Source: CBDAUN01 sp965200645 (GTDB lineage Bacteria > Pseudomonadota > Gammaproteobacteria > Arenicellales > JAJDZL01). Taken from it: 64,000 bases of DNA. The notes beneath the pieces are model-generated. The model had not been told where the DNA came from. It made no database searches and was given only the letters and a program-made list of their open reading frames with translations. The translations under genes and the position numbers were made by a program. The DNA is taken from contig CBDAUN010000002.1 in NCBI GenBank assembly GCA_965200645.1, positions 372,001 through 436,000 on the forward strand, read 5' to 3'. This document shows positions 27,443 to 35,990 of the stretch, in pieces; positions within the stretch are counted from its first letter, which is position 1, and every line of letters starts with the position of its first letter.

Positions 27443-29401
27443 CTAATTGCTTTCTTGACCTGTCGCGACATCACCGATGTCTTCTTGCAAGACTTCGATC
27501 TCGCGTTCTTGGAGAGTTGACATCTCCATTTTGTAGGCAAGAAACCACATCATGAACACACCAATTGCCCACCATAGAATTTGCCATGCCCAAATTGAAG
27601 GCATGCCAAATAACCAGGTAGCCGCATCGTTCGGATTTCCGAAAATGGTGTTTCCGATGACTGCGCCTGGTCCGATTCCGAAGAAGAACCATACTAATGT
27701 GATGATCCAAGCCATCGGCAAAAGGCCACGCTTGGACTCGGGGAGTGCAGCATGTTCAGCGAGGAAATTATGGAACTGCATCCTGTGCTCTGTTTCTTCT
27801 TTGTTCTGAGTCATTGCAGATACGATGATTGCAATACCCAGGTTAAAGAAGATTCCCCAACCTGCGGAGTGAATGGTCCACGGCCATCGACCCCAGGCGG
27901 TAATTCCAAGATTCTGACCAATCGTTTCCGTGCACACCACGGCAATCATGCCAGCTGCCAGTCCAAGTGTAATACCCGCACGGGTAAACCATGGGAAGTA
28001 GCAAGCTGCCAATAGTGATGGCCACATTTGAAATCCAAATGCTACTGCCAGACCGCCAAGTAGTACCAGCGCATCGGAAGAGGTTGTGGCAACGACAAGA
28101 GCCGCACCAACGATGACCGCAACACCGATTCGACCGAATAGCTTTTGTTGTGCGTGGGTGATGTTTGGCATAACAAAGTGCTTAAGTAGGTCGCGTGTCA
28201 GCATTGCCCCAGCTGTAGACATATAGGCCGCACCGGTTGACTGCATAGCAGCCAAGGCGCAAACAGATAGCAGTCCAACCAACCAAGGAGTAGTATCCTG
28301 TAAGACGCCAATCAACTGAGGTACCAACATTCCTTGCTTCCCGGGGGACTCCATTAGGTCAGCACCACCAAGTCCAACTCCTAGTACGTTGTTGATTTCT
28401 GGGAAGGCCGCCAAGTATGCAGTATCAGCACCAAGGAAGTGTCCGCCCATGCCCTGAAAAGCTGTGAAGAAAAATAGGATAAACCCGATTCCCAGCGAAG
28501 ATGCCCAAACTTGTTGAGGGGCAAACGGCTTAGGATCATGATTTGCGAAAGCCCACATCGAAAACGCTGGTGAGGACTGAATTCCCATCAGCGCGAACAT
28601 ATAGGTCAAAATCATGATTCCGGTCCAAGCTCCACCAACTGCCGAGGGGCCCGATGAAACAAATTGAATGATTCCCGGTATTGCAACATAGTGACTGTAA
28701 CCATCCGGAGTTCGTTTGGTATCCAACTGTGCAAGGTTTGCGATACCTTCATTCAATGCGGTATACCCACCAACCAAGTTGATGGCAACAATACCGATAA
28801 TCACTATTCCGAGCGCAAGCAGTATGCACTGCAGCGTATCCACATAGGCCACAGCTCTCAATCCACCCGACGCGACGTAGATAAACACGATTGCGGAGAG
28901 CAACCACATACCGGCATTAATTCCAAGCCAACCATCAGTTAAGACGTTGAACAGGAATCCTGAAGCGCGAAGTTGGATGCCCAGGTAGGGTACCGAAAAA
29001 CAAAGGGCAACCAATACCACCAGAATGCGGATAAAGTCGGACTTGAAGTAGTAGGAGAGCATTTCTCCTGGGGTCACAAACCCAAATCTTTTGCCAAGCA
29101 TCCACTGGCGCTTTAGTAGTATTACTCCGGTAAATGGGATCGTAATCGCGTAAAACGAGGCATATGCATACTGAAATCCATCTCGATATAGTAGTCCCGG
29201 ATGTCCCATGAAGGTCCAACCAGAAAACGAGGTTGCAGTTGCAGCCAATACGAAAACCCACAGTGACAAGCGTCTCCCCGCGATGAAGTAGTCGCTTGCG
29301 GTATGAGCGGTCATCGCTCCTCTAATCCCCCAATAGATACAATAGACCCAATACAGGATTACAAAGACGAATAACCAAATAATCTTTGCGTCCAATTTCA
29401 A
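27443..29401 (-). CDS. Large sodium:solute symporter family transporter
   Basis: A 652-residue SSS-family permease with about 13-14 membrane segments. SDYFIAGRRLSLWVF at the N-terminus is the family hallmark, and ASGGLRAVAYVDTLQ follows the fifth to sixth segment. The protein is longer than PutP-type members owing to a C-terminal extension with extra membrane segments and an acidic tail. The substrate could be an organic acid, amino acid or other osmolyte; it cannot be read from sequence. The start is TTG at 29401 with GAGAGG close upstream. It is monocistronic with its own terminator. Confidence 0.88.
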   Translation of the reverse strand: MKLDAKIIWLFVFVILYWVYCIYWGIRGAMTAHTASDYFIAGRRLSLWVFVLAATATSFSGWTFMGHPGLLYRDGFQYAYASFYAITIPFTGVILLKRQWMLGKRFGFVTPGEMLSYYFKSDFIRILVVLVALCFSVPYLGIQLRASGFLFNVLTDGWLGINAGMWLLSAIVFIYVASGGLRAVAYVDTLQCILLALGIVIIGIVAINLVGGYTALNEGIANLAQLDTKRTPDGYSHYVAIPGIIQFVSSGPSAVGGAWTGIMILTYMFALMGIQSSPAFSMWAFANHDPKPFAPQQVWASSLGIGFILFFFTAFQGMGGHFLGADTAYLAAFPEINNVLGVGLGGADLMESPGKQGMLVPQLIGVLQDTTPWLVGLLSVCALAAMQSTGAAYMSTAGAMLTRDLLKHFVMPNITHAQQKLFGRIGVAVIVGAALVVATTSSDALVLLGGLAVAFGFQMWPSLLAACYFPWFTRAGITLGLAAGMIAVVCTETIGQNLGITAWGRWPWTIHSAGWGIFFNLGIAIIVSAMTQNKEETEHRMQFHNFLAEHAALPESKRGLLPMAWIITLVWFFFGIGPGAVIGNTIFGNPNDAATWLFGMPSIWAWQILWWAIGVFMMWFLAYKMEMSTLQEREIEVLQEDIGDVATGQESN

Positions 29402-29680
29402 ATACCTCTCTATTTATTCAGTTGGAAATTTTCAGCAATGCAAAACACTGACTGTATTTTGATTATCTGATAGGTGTTTGACTCGTTACTCCTAGTGAAG
29501 CAAATGAGTACAAGGTTAAATTTTGGAACATTATACTCATATTATTTGACTATAAAGCCCATATTGCGTGTTTTTTGGGTCATTATTGCAAATTACTTCC
29601 ATAATTTTGAATCTTTACGACAAGTTTCACCAACATATTTTCTGCAGCTACAAGTGTCCATGGCCTATTGCAGCGAGTTG
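29402..29680. other. Intergenic region between the symporter gene and the tRNA promoter
   Basis: About 280 bases with no supported gene. It must hold the symporter promoter on the minus strand, but no convincing -35/-10 pair could be fixed. A 77-residue frame on the plus strand has low-complexity hydrophobic content and no ribosome site and was not accepted. Confidence 0.5.
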
Positions 29681-29708
29681 TTGTCCGACTCTGACCCTAG
29701 CGTATAAT
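29681..29708 (+). promoter_or_regulatory. Predicted promoter for tRNA-Leu
   Basis: TTGTCC at 29681-29686 and a perfect TATAAT at 29703-29708, 16 bases apart. RNA would begin near 29715, about 80 bases before the mature tRNA. Confidence 0.6.
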
Positions 29709-29794
29709 TACCCTTTCTTGTAGCCTGACCAATGTGTGCATCCGCTAAGATGTTCGTGTATTAAAAGGGTACAAGCCTGCATCACGATATTAAT

Positions 29795-29882
29795 GCCGAG
29801 GTGGCGAAATTTGGTAGACGCGCTAGCTTCAGGTGCTAGTGGGGGTTCCCCCGTGGAGGTTCAAGTCCTCTCCTCGGCACCA
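29795..29882 (+). tRNA. tRNA-Leu (anticodon CAG)
   Basis: An 88-base gene with CCA encoded. The 7-bp acceptor stem is GCCGAGG with CCTCGGC. The anticodon arm is CTAGC TTCAGGT GCTAG, giving CAG, which reads CUG. A long variable arm (GGGGG TT CCCCC) marks a class II tRNA, and the T-arm is GGAGG TTCAAGT CCTCT. It lies between purA and rnr, as in Pseudomonas-type genomes. Confidence 0.98.
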
Positions 29883-29933
29883 AGCCAACAACAGACCATA
29901 ACAATCCTTTGACTTAAGATTTAATGAGTGATA

Positions 29934-29960
29934 GCAGGTTGAATCACAAATTCAATCTGC
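29934..29960 (+). other. Stable hairpin between tRNA-Leu and rnr
   Basis: An 11-bp stem, GCAGGTTGAAT with ATTCAATCTGC (one G-U pair), closes a 5-base loop CACAA. No T-run follows directly, so it is not a classic terminator. It may guide 3' processing of the tRNA transcript or shape the rnr leader. Confidence 0.45.
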
Positions 29961-30093
29961 ATGCCTGTGATTGTACTGATTGAGTTCGGTTGGTGTTTTT
30001 ACTTTTATTTGTCAACGAAAGCCACCAGTTTTTTAAATCTATCAACTTAACCAAAGTGGTCGAATACCACTTGAATCTGACCCAAAATATTTA

Positions 30094-32073
30094 ATGAGTA
30101 GGCGTAAGTCAAGGTCCACAGAGTCAAAGAGGAAGGCTCAAAAATTAACCCATGGAGTGGTGGCCTACGCAAATAATCGGTACATGCTGGTCAATACCGA
30201 TGCCCAGGAATCCGTCAAAATTCCACTTCAAAGAAGAACTCCCAAGTTGTTGCCAGGCGATGAAGTGGTCTTCGAACCCGCCCGCAATCGACAAAACAAA
30301 GCAAGGCCTGCTCAAATCATCAGTTGTCGTCGAAAAACCAAACATCTGGTTGTGGGCTACATTGAATTCACACCTCAAGCCAATGTTTTGCACGTGGTTG
30401 GTTTTATAGGAATTCCGAATGTTTACATACAGTCGAAAGTCTCCATACCATCTGGCACTTATGTCCTCGCCGAAATTTCACCGGAGTCAAGAGTAAAACC
30501 AGAATCCAACTGGAAACTAAACAAATTTATTCGGACACTTAAGACTGAGTGTGATTTAGCACGTGGTATTGCACAAGCCAGACACGGCATTTGTGAAGAC
30601 AATTCAAGCGAAATCAAAAAAGAGCTAAAGGAAATCTCCAAAGAGTTTTCGCAATTTGACCTTAGCGATAGAACCGACCTTCGTCATTTGCCCTTTATTA
30701 CAATTGATCCGGCAGGGGCAAAGGATCATGACGATGCGGTTTACTGTAAACGTTTGAAATCTGGCGCACGTCTCTATGTGGCAATTGCTGATGTCGCACA
30801 CTTCGTTCGTCCTGATTCGGCAGTTGACTTGAAGGCAAAAAGATCCGGAACATCCATTTATTTTCCGGGTTCAGCGATTCACATGCTTCCCTCCGAACTG
30901 TCCGGAGATTTATGTTCCTTAGTTCCAGGGCAAGACAGATTGGCTGTTATGTGTGAAATAAAGATTGATACTGATGGAAATATTACCCATAGCAGCATTT
31001 ATGAAGCGGTTATAAATTCCGCAGCAAAATTGACCTACACTGAAGCAGCAAAAATTTTGGAAGTAGGCGATTCAACCCCGGTTGGCGCGAATCTGATAAA
31101 TCTAATGTACGCCCGTTATTGTTTGCAAAAGAATCAACAGCGGCAGAATTCATTGCAGCTGGATGTTCCTGAACAACGGCTTTTGTTTGACAAGAATCAA
31201 AGAGTAAAGGGTGTTGGAAAATCGCATTCGACGGAAATGCATAGTTTGATTGAGGAGGCGATGTTGGCGGCGAACATATGCGCAGCCAAATTCATCGCTC
31301 AACACTATTCGCAGGCAGGGATGTATCGAATTCACGATGTACCGTCCTATGACGACACCCTAAGGCTGCATAGGAAGTTAGAAGTGTTTGATGTGAGCTT
31401 TCCTTCAGACCGTCCACCAACACTATCCGATTATGAAAATGCCCTTCAGAAGTTATCCGTTTCGCAATCCGTTCTGAACGTACTCCAGTTGCACATTCTT
31501 AGAAGTTTGTCACTTGCTGTCTATAGCGAGTCATGCAGTCCGCACTTCGCATTGAACTTCGATTGCTATACACACTTCACATCCCCCATTCGTCGTTATC
31601 CTGATCTGGTTGTGCACCGAATGATCAAAGATGTTATTCACCATAAAAAGTTGCAATATAGTCCGTCAAATCTAAAAAAAATCGCGAGGCATTGTTCCTA
31701 CTTGGAGCGCAAGGCAGAAGCTTGTATGAGAGAAGCACAGAGGTGGTTAATCGTGGATCTTATGTCGACTCACATCAACCAGCAGTTTGATGGTGTGGTG
31801 ACTGATGTCAAATCATTTGGGGTGTTCGTACAGTTAGAGGATCCCTTTGTTGACGGGATGGTCGGCGTGTCAGAATTGAGGGATGATTACTATATCTATG
31901 ACGAACATTCGTATTCACTAATTGGAAAGCACTCAGGCAAAACGATTTCCTTTTGTAGTCCTCTAAAAGTTAAAGTGTCTAATGCAAACAAAGAATTGGG
32001 ATTTATTGACTTTGAGATTGAAAACCATCATGCACGTCCCTTAAGACGTAATTCGAGAAAAACAAGACGATGA
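30094..32073 (+). CDS. rnr: Ribonuclease R (short form)
   Basis: A 659-residue RNase II/R family 3'-5' exoribonuclease that degrades structured RNA. Two cold-shock domains precede the RNB domain, whose metal-binding Asp residues are D205, D211, D213 and D214 (IDPAGAKDHDDAV), matching the spacing of RNase II. A C-terminal S1 domain starts at FDGVVTDVKSFGVFVQ, followed by a short basic tail (RRNSRKTRR). E. coli RNase R has about 813 residues; the N-terminal helix-turn-helix region is missing here. The tRNA-Leu-rnr-rlmB order favours RNase R over RNase II. It overlaps rlmB by 4 bases. Confidence 0.9.
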   Translation: MSRRKSRSTESKRKAQKLTHGVVAYANNRYMLVNTDAQESVKIPLQRRTPKLLPGDEVVFEPARNRQNKARPAQIISCRRKTKHLVVGYIEFTPQANVLHVVGFIGIPNVYIQSKVSIPSGTYVLAEISPESRVKPESNWKLNKFIRTLKTECDLARGIAQARHGICEDNSSEIKKELKEISKEFSQFDLSDRTDLRHLPFITIDPAGAKDHDDAVYCKRLKSGARLYVAIADVAHFVRPDSAVDLKAKRSGTSIYFPGSAIHMLPSELSGDLCSLVPGQDRLAVMCEIKIDTDGNITHSSIYEAVINSAAKLTYTEAAKILEVGDSTPVGANLINLMYARYCLQKNQQRQNSLQLDVPEQRLLFDKNQRVKGVGKSHSTEMHSLIEEAMLAANICAAKFIAQHYSQAGMYRIHDVPSYDDTLRLHRKLEVFDVSFPSDRPPTLSDYENALQKLSVSQSVLNVLQLHILRSLSLAVYSESCSPHFALNFDCYTHFTSPIRRYPDLVVHRMIKDVIHHKKLQYSPSNLKKIARHCSYLERKAEACMREAQRWLIVDLMSTHINQQFDGVVTDVKSFGVFVQLEDPFVDGMVGVSELRDDYYIYDEHSYSLIGKHSGKTISFCSPLKVKVSNANKELGFIDFEIENHHARPLRRNSRKTRR

Positions 32074-32813
32074 CACAAAAGGTTTTTGGATTTCATGCTG
32101 TAAAGGCGTTGCTATCCAATCGTAGGCAAGACGTAAAGACCGTGTTGATGAGTGCGGTACGCAAAGACAAGCGGCTAGCTGAGGTGGAGCGTCTGGTGCA
32201 ATCCATGAATATAGAGTTTTCAAAAGTCTCCAATGAAGTCCTTAATCAACTTTCCGAAGGGGTTCGCCACCAAGGAGTGATAGCTTTGTGTTTCGAAGAG
32301 AAGTTCGAACAGCGAGTAAAGGATGTGGATGAGTTGTTAGAACTTGCACCTCAGCCAGCACTGCTCGTAGTGCTGGATGGTATCGAAGACCCCAGAAACC
32401 TCGGAGCTTGCCTCCGCAGTGCTCATGCGGGAGGGGCTCACGGCATCATCTTGCCGAATCATCGCGGAGCGAAAATTACCGAAGTCGCATCCAGAACCGC
32501 CGCCGGGTCAGCCGAATCCATTCCCATTGTTAAGGTATCCAATCTCGCTAGGAATTTGGCCAAACTGAAGTCAAAAGGTGTTTGGGTATTCGGAATGGAT
32601 GTAAATGCAAAATCCACAATCTTTGACACATCGTTCTCGGAGCCGTGTGCCCTGGTGTTTGGCTCTGAAGGTTCGGGTTTACGAAGACTAACCCGAGAAA
32701 GTTGCGATCAACTGACTCAAATCCCGATGCTCGGCGATACAGAAAGCTTCAATGTGTCAGTAGCAGTGGGCATCGCAACTGTAGAGGTAACACGGCAACG
32801 CGGTTTACCGTGA
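32070..32813 (+). CDS. rlmB: 23S rRNA 2'-O-methyltransferase RlmB
   Basis: A 247-residue SPOUT methyltransferase that methylates G2251 of 23S rRNA. The N-terminal substrate-binding domain starts with VFGFHAVKALL; motif 1 is LDGIEDPRNLGACLRSA, and the SAM-binding knot is LVFGSEGSGLRRL followed by IPMLGDTESFNVSVAVGIA. It overlaps the end of rnr by 4 bases (ATGA), so the two are translationally coupled. It converges on the bufferin operon with a gap of 10 bases. Confidence 0.96.
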   Translation: MTQKVFGFHAVKALLSNRRQDVKTVLMSAVRKDKRLAEVERLVQSMNIEFSKVSNEVLNQLSEGVRHQGVIALCFEEKFEQRVKDVDELLELAPQPALLVVLDGIEDPRNLGACLRSAHAGGAHGIILPNHRGAKITEVASRTAAGSAESIPIVKVSNLARNLAKLKSKGVWVFGMDVNAKSTIFDTSFSEPCALVFGSEGSGLRRLTRESCDQLTQIPMLGDTESFNVSVAVGIATVEVTRQRGLP

Positions 32814-32823
32814 ACCAAACAAC

Positions 32824-33855
32824 TTAAATGATTGCACCCCCGCAACTGCTTCCCGCGCCCGCAGTGCAGCCAAAACAGTGACTTCCTACCGCGATTTTTT
32901 GGTTTACGATTGATTCTGCGGGAACATCCCATAAATACTTATTACCTTTGTAGCCTGCCTGAATATCTAGCATCTGGTTGAAGTCGCAGTCGAAGACTCT
33001 ACCAAGCCAGTCCACACTAATGATGTGGCGACACATCAGCCCGGGTACCGTGCTGGCATTAAAATTATCAGCCAATAAGTTCATATAACTTTCGTATTCG
33101 CCGTTTTGTTCCAAATAGTGTCGAAATCGGCTAATTGGTAAATTGGCGAGGGTATATAACTGGTTGAATTGAATTCCAAAATCTTCTAGCAGCCGCCGCT
33201 TGTACTCCGATTCCAATACTTGTTGAGATGGCGGTAAAAATGCCCCTCCGGGATTGTAGACAAGGTCGAGAATAAGACCCGGTTTGACCCCGTAACCTAG
33301 TGAATTTAATAGTTTCAGGGCGGCGATGCTTTTGCCAAAAATTCCCTTGCCTCGCTGAGCTTCGACATTTTCCTTCGAATAACAGGGTAGGGAACATACT
33401 AACTCGACTTTACTATCGGCGTACCATTGTGCGAGGTATTCGTATCCGGGTTCGACTAGGATGGTTAAATTGCAACGTGAAATGACTCGCCTAACGCCGC
33501 GTTCCAGGCATCCGTCAACAAAGTATCGGAAGTTTGGATTCATCTCTGGTGCACCACCAGTGATGTCTACTGTCTGAATGCCATTGTCTTCAATCCAAAC
33601 CAACAGATTTTGCATTGTCCTCCAAGACATAATTTCAGTACGTTTTGGACCGGCATCAACGTGACAGTGATTGCATGCCTGGTTGCACAACTTCCCCAAG
33701 TTGACTTGCAGGTCCCGGATCTGCTCACGTCTTAATTCGCTATATCCATAGTTGCGAATCGTTTGAGCAAAATTCCAACGCAGGGTGCTGGGCAAGTGCG
33801 ATGTGCTTGGTTCACCTGTAGTTGTAGCAGGAATTGCTACATTAACAGCAGCCAT
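32824..33855 (-). CDS. ArsS-like radical SAM protein in the bufferin operon
   Basis: About 343 residues. The radical SAM cluster motif CNQACNHCHVD (C57, C61, C64) is followed by DITGGAPEMNP, as in the arsenosugar-type ArsS family. The C-terminal Cys-rich end is HCFGCTAGAGSSCGGA (C327, C330, C338); relatives often carry selenocysteine in this region. ATG at 33855 is chosen because GGGGA sits just ahead; the frame is open to 33891. It overlaps the DoxX gene and is last in the five-gene operon. No arsenic methyltransferase is nearby, so an arsenosugar role is doubtful; a role in peptide or metal handling with the bufferin genes is an inference. Confidence 0.85.
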   Translation of the reverse strand: MAAVNVAIPATTTGEPSTSHLPSTLRWNFAQTIRNYGYSELRREQIRDLQVNLGKLCNQACNHCHVDAGPKRTEIMSWRTMQNLLVWIEDNGIQTVDITGGAPEMNPNFRYFVDGCLERGVRRVISRCNLTILVEPGYEYLAQWYADSKVELVCSLPCYSKENVEAQRGKGIFGKSIAALKLLNSLGYGVKPGLILDLVYNPGGAFLPPSQQVLESEYKRRLLEDFGIQFNQLYTLANLPISRFRHYLEQNGEYESYMNLLADNFNASTVPGLMCRHIISVDWLGRVFDCDFNQMLDIQAGYKGNKYLWDVPAESIVNQKIAVGSHCFGCTAGAGSSCGGAII

Positions 33856-34300
33856 TTTTCCCCATAAAGTGTTTTCGAATGAAGTGGTCAACCGAAATTC
33901 GACCCGGTCCTCTCAAAGTCAATATTAACAGGATGATCCCCCACAGTTGGTGATCTTGAAGACCAGCAGCATTCAAAGCGGGGTAGGAGATGACGGCTAC
34001 AAGATTTACCATAAACAAGGCACCGGCTGCAGCGCGTCCCGCAATGCCAAATACCAGTAGTACCGGTAGTATGAGTTCAGCTGCTGTACCCGAAAATGCA
34101 GCGAATTCCGGTGACAATAACGGTACGGAATACTCGCTTTCAAACAGAAATAAGGTTGTGTCGTAGTTTTGAATCTTTGTCAATCCAGATTTCCAAAACA
34201 CATTGGCTATCCAGAGTCGTAGTGCGAGGTCTGCAATTGGTGCGCCACACTCCAACACACAGATAATCTTTCGACTCAATTGTGTAACTTTTTCGATCAT
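33842..34300 (-). CDS. DoxX-family membrane protein
   Basis: A 152-residue protein with about four membrane segments. ALRLWIANVFWKSGLTKIQN is the DoxX family signature near residue 26, and LDHQ/LWGIILLI with RGPGRISVDH ends the last segment. DoxX proteins are inner-membrane partners of redox or oxidative-stress systems and often accompany DUF692/DUF2063 genes. The C-terminus ends with two adjacent Cys (GKNGCC), which is unusual. It lies 29 bases after the DUF2063 gene and overlaps the radical SAM gene. Confidence 0.88.
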   Translation of the reverse strand: MIEKVTQLSRKIICVLECGAPIADLALRLWIANVFWKSGLTKIQNYDTTLFLFESEYSVPLLSPEFAAFSGTAAELILPVLLVFGIAGRAAAGALFMVNLVAVISYPALNAAGLQDHQLWGIILLILTLRGPGRISVDHFIRKHFMGKNGCC

Positions 34301-34329
34301 AATTTTGCTCTTAGTTTGAAAGGAATCGA

Positions 34330-35127
34330 CTAGTCAGGTGACTCATCAGTATTGATATTGGCAATTGTACCGAGTGCAAAGAACTTATGCAGAATACTTT
34401 GAAGGTCGAATTTATCAAATTTTTCCATCAATGACTGTACTAGGGTATGCAGGGAATGTCCATTCTGCACCTGTTTTGCAAATTCATACTCTTCGCTCGT
34501 TAGTGATACAACGTTAACCCTATTTGATTGGCGAAGGACCAATACAGCTTGTCCGCCACGGTCTATGTTTAGGGTGCTGTCGTCTTTATCTGAATGATAT
34601 TTGACGAACTGCCAAATGTCGAAAATTGGAAAAATCGACTTCAACATCCGAACGGATGGGACGAATTGAAAGGTAAGTTCTGCATGTTTGGATTCCGGCA
34701 CGGAAGCCAGCGTCTCAAGTGAAAGAAAATCTGAGTCCATGGCGTGATAGGCTTCAATATAGGCCCATTCCACTGTTGCCACATCCTGCAGGTATGGCAA
34801 GTCCTTTAATTCGGGTACGCATGAAATGAATTGCGGGAACTGACCACCGTAGTCAGTGACATTGCCGGTCGACGGCGGGTGCTGCTTAGCATAGCGTTGA
34901 GCGAGTGCTTGAAATGACCCCTCACCGACAAGGGTGCTTACAACAGAAAAATGCGCCTGCAGAACTTCGGCAAGCGTAGTTCGAACATTATTTTGGTATA
35001 CCTGTATGCGACGACTGGATTCGAGTCCATTCGGACGAATTAGAGTTTCGAGTTCACTGACACTTTGTTGCCCAAAAACTGTGAGGGCAAATTGTTGCTG
35101 CAGTTCACGCAGCTGCATGGCGTTCAC
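34330..35127 (-). CDS. bufC: DUF2063 protein, bufferin maturation partner BufC
   Basis: A 265-residue DUF2063 protein. The N-terminal helical part has the family pattern RRIQVYQNNVRTTL, LVGEGSFQALAQRY and TDYGGQFPQF; the C-terminal part would form a small winged-helix-like partner domain. In bufferin operons this protein pairs with the DUF692 enzyme and is thought to help bind the precursor peptide. The start is GTG at 35127, or ATG at 35118; it overlaps the DUF692 gene by 23 bases. Family is secure; role is taken from studied operons. Confidence 0.88.
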   Translation of the reverse strand: MNAMQLRELQQQFALTVFGQQSVSELETLIRPNGLESSRRIQVYQNNVRTTLAEVLQAHFSVVSTLVGEGSFQALAQRYAKQHPPSTGNVTDYGGQFPQFISCVPELKDLPYLQDVATVEWAYIEAYHAMDSDFLSLETLASVPESKHAELTFQFVPSVRMLKSIFPIFDIWQFVKYHSDKDDSTLNIDRGGQAVLVLRQSNRVNVVSLTSEEYEFAKQVQNGHSLHTLVQSLMEKFDKFDLQSILHKFFALGTIANINTDESPD

Positions 35128-35938
35128 TTTGCTGATGAATGCTTCTCGCTATGGCTGCCTCTTCAAGCAAAACTGAGAAGTCAGGTAGGTCCTTGTCCCA
35201 CTCGATTAAGGTTGCAGCAGTGGGGAACTTCTTTGCGGCGATGCCATACAAATTCCATACGTCATCGCATACTCGCTGATCATGAGTGTCGATTAGGACT
35301 TCACCGTCATCAAACTTGTTAACGGTGTGGCCAGCCAGATGAATTTCCTGAACCACCGATTCTGGAACGCTTTCAATATAGGAAATTGCATCAATTCCGT
35401 GGTTGCGAGAATTTACATAGATGTTGTTCACATCCAACAAAATTCCACACCCACTGCGCTCTGCGATATCAACCATAAATTCACATTCGGATAATTCCGA
35501 GTGATTGAACTCAAGGTAAGTAGACGCATTTTCAATCAAAATTTGTTGGCGCAGAGTATCCTGGATGGCTTCTATACGACCAACTACATGGTCTGCTGCT
35601 TCCTTGGTAAAGGGTAGTGGCAGCAAGTCGTGTAGATAGGTGCCGCCAATAGAACTCCACGTGAGGTGGTCAGATACCAGCATTGGCTGGTATCGATCGA
35701 TTAATTCGGAAATGTTTTTCAGGTGACTGTCGCTCAATGGGTCGGTGGAACCAATTGAAAGAGCAACACCGTGAAAACTGACTGGATAATCCTGTCGAAT
35801 TTTTGTCAGGTAATGGTGAGGTTTGCCGCCGCGTCCGAAGTAGTTTTCAGTGTGAACTTCAAACCAGTCGACAGGATGTGGTCCATTAACTGCTTGTTCG
35901 TAATGGTCACCGCGCAACCCGATTCCGATTGAAGACAT
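35105..35938 (-). CDS. bufB: MNIO (DUF692) peptide-modifying enzyme BufB
   Basis: A 277-residue TIM-barrel enzyme of the multinuclear non-heme iron-dependent oxidase family (DUF692), which oxidises Cys residues of precursor peptides. Likely metal ligands lie in SFHGVAL (H56), SDHLTW (H91), IENAST (E136), LDVNNIYVNS (D169), EIHLAGH (H200, H204), DTHDQ (D217, H219) and IEWDKD (E246). In bufferin systems this enzyme converts Cys to a thiooxazole-type group that binds copper. It follows the precursor gene by 52 bases and overlaps bufC by 23, an intact core operon. Confidence 0.92.
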   Translation of the reverse strand: MSSIGIGLRGDHYEQAVNGPHPVDWFEVHTENYFGRGGKPHHYLTKIRQDYPVSFHGVALSIGSTDPLSDSHLKNISELIDRYQPMLVSDHLTWSSIGGTYLHDLLPLPFTKEAADHVVGRIEAIQDTLRQQILIENASTYLEFNHSELSECEFMVDIAERSGCGILLDVNNIYVNSRNHGIDAISYIESVPESVVQEIHLAGHTVNKFDDGEVLIDTHDQRVCDDVWNLYGIAAKKFPTAATLIEWDKDLPDFSVLLEEAAIARSIHQQSERHAAA

Positions 35939-35990
35939 GAGAATCGGGTTGGCGACACAAATTTGGAGTTAGAACAAATTACTGGCTGAT

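Noticed and set aside
29474..29707. 77-residue plus-strand frame before tRNA-Leu
   Set aside because: It runs into the tRNA promoter, lacks a ribosome site and has no protein-like pattern.
29795..29882. tRNA-Leu as an integration site for a mobile element
   Set aside because: No integrase gene or repeated tRNA 3' end was seen nearby.
32824..32850. Possible selenocysteine codon near the end of the ArsS-like protein
   Set aside because: The Cys-rich end is encoded by ordinary Cys codons and the frame ends normally, so no recoded TGA is needed.
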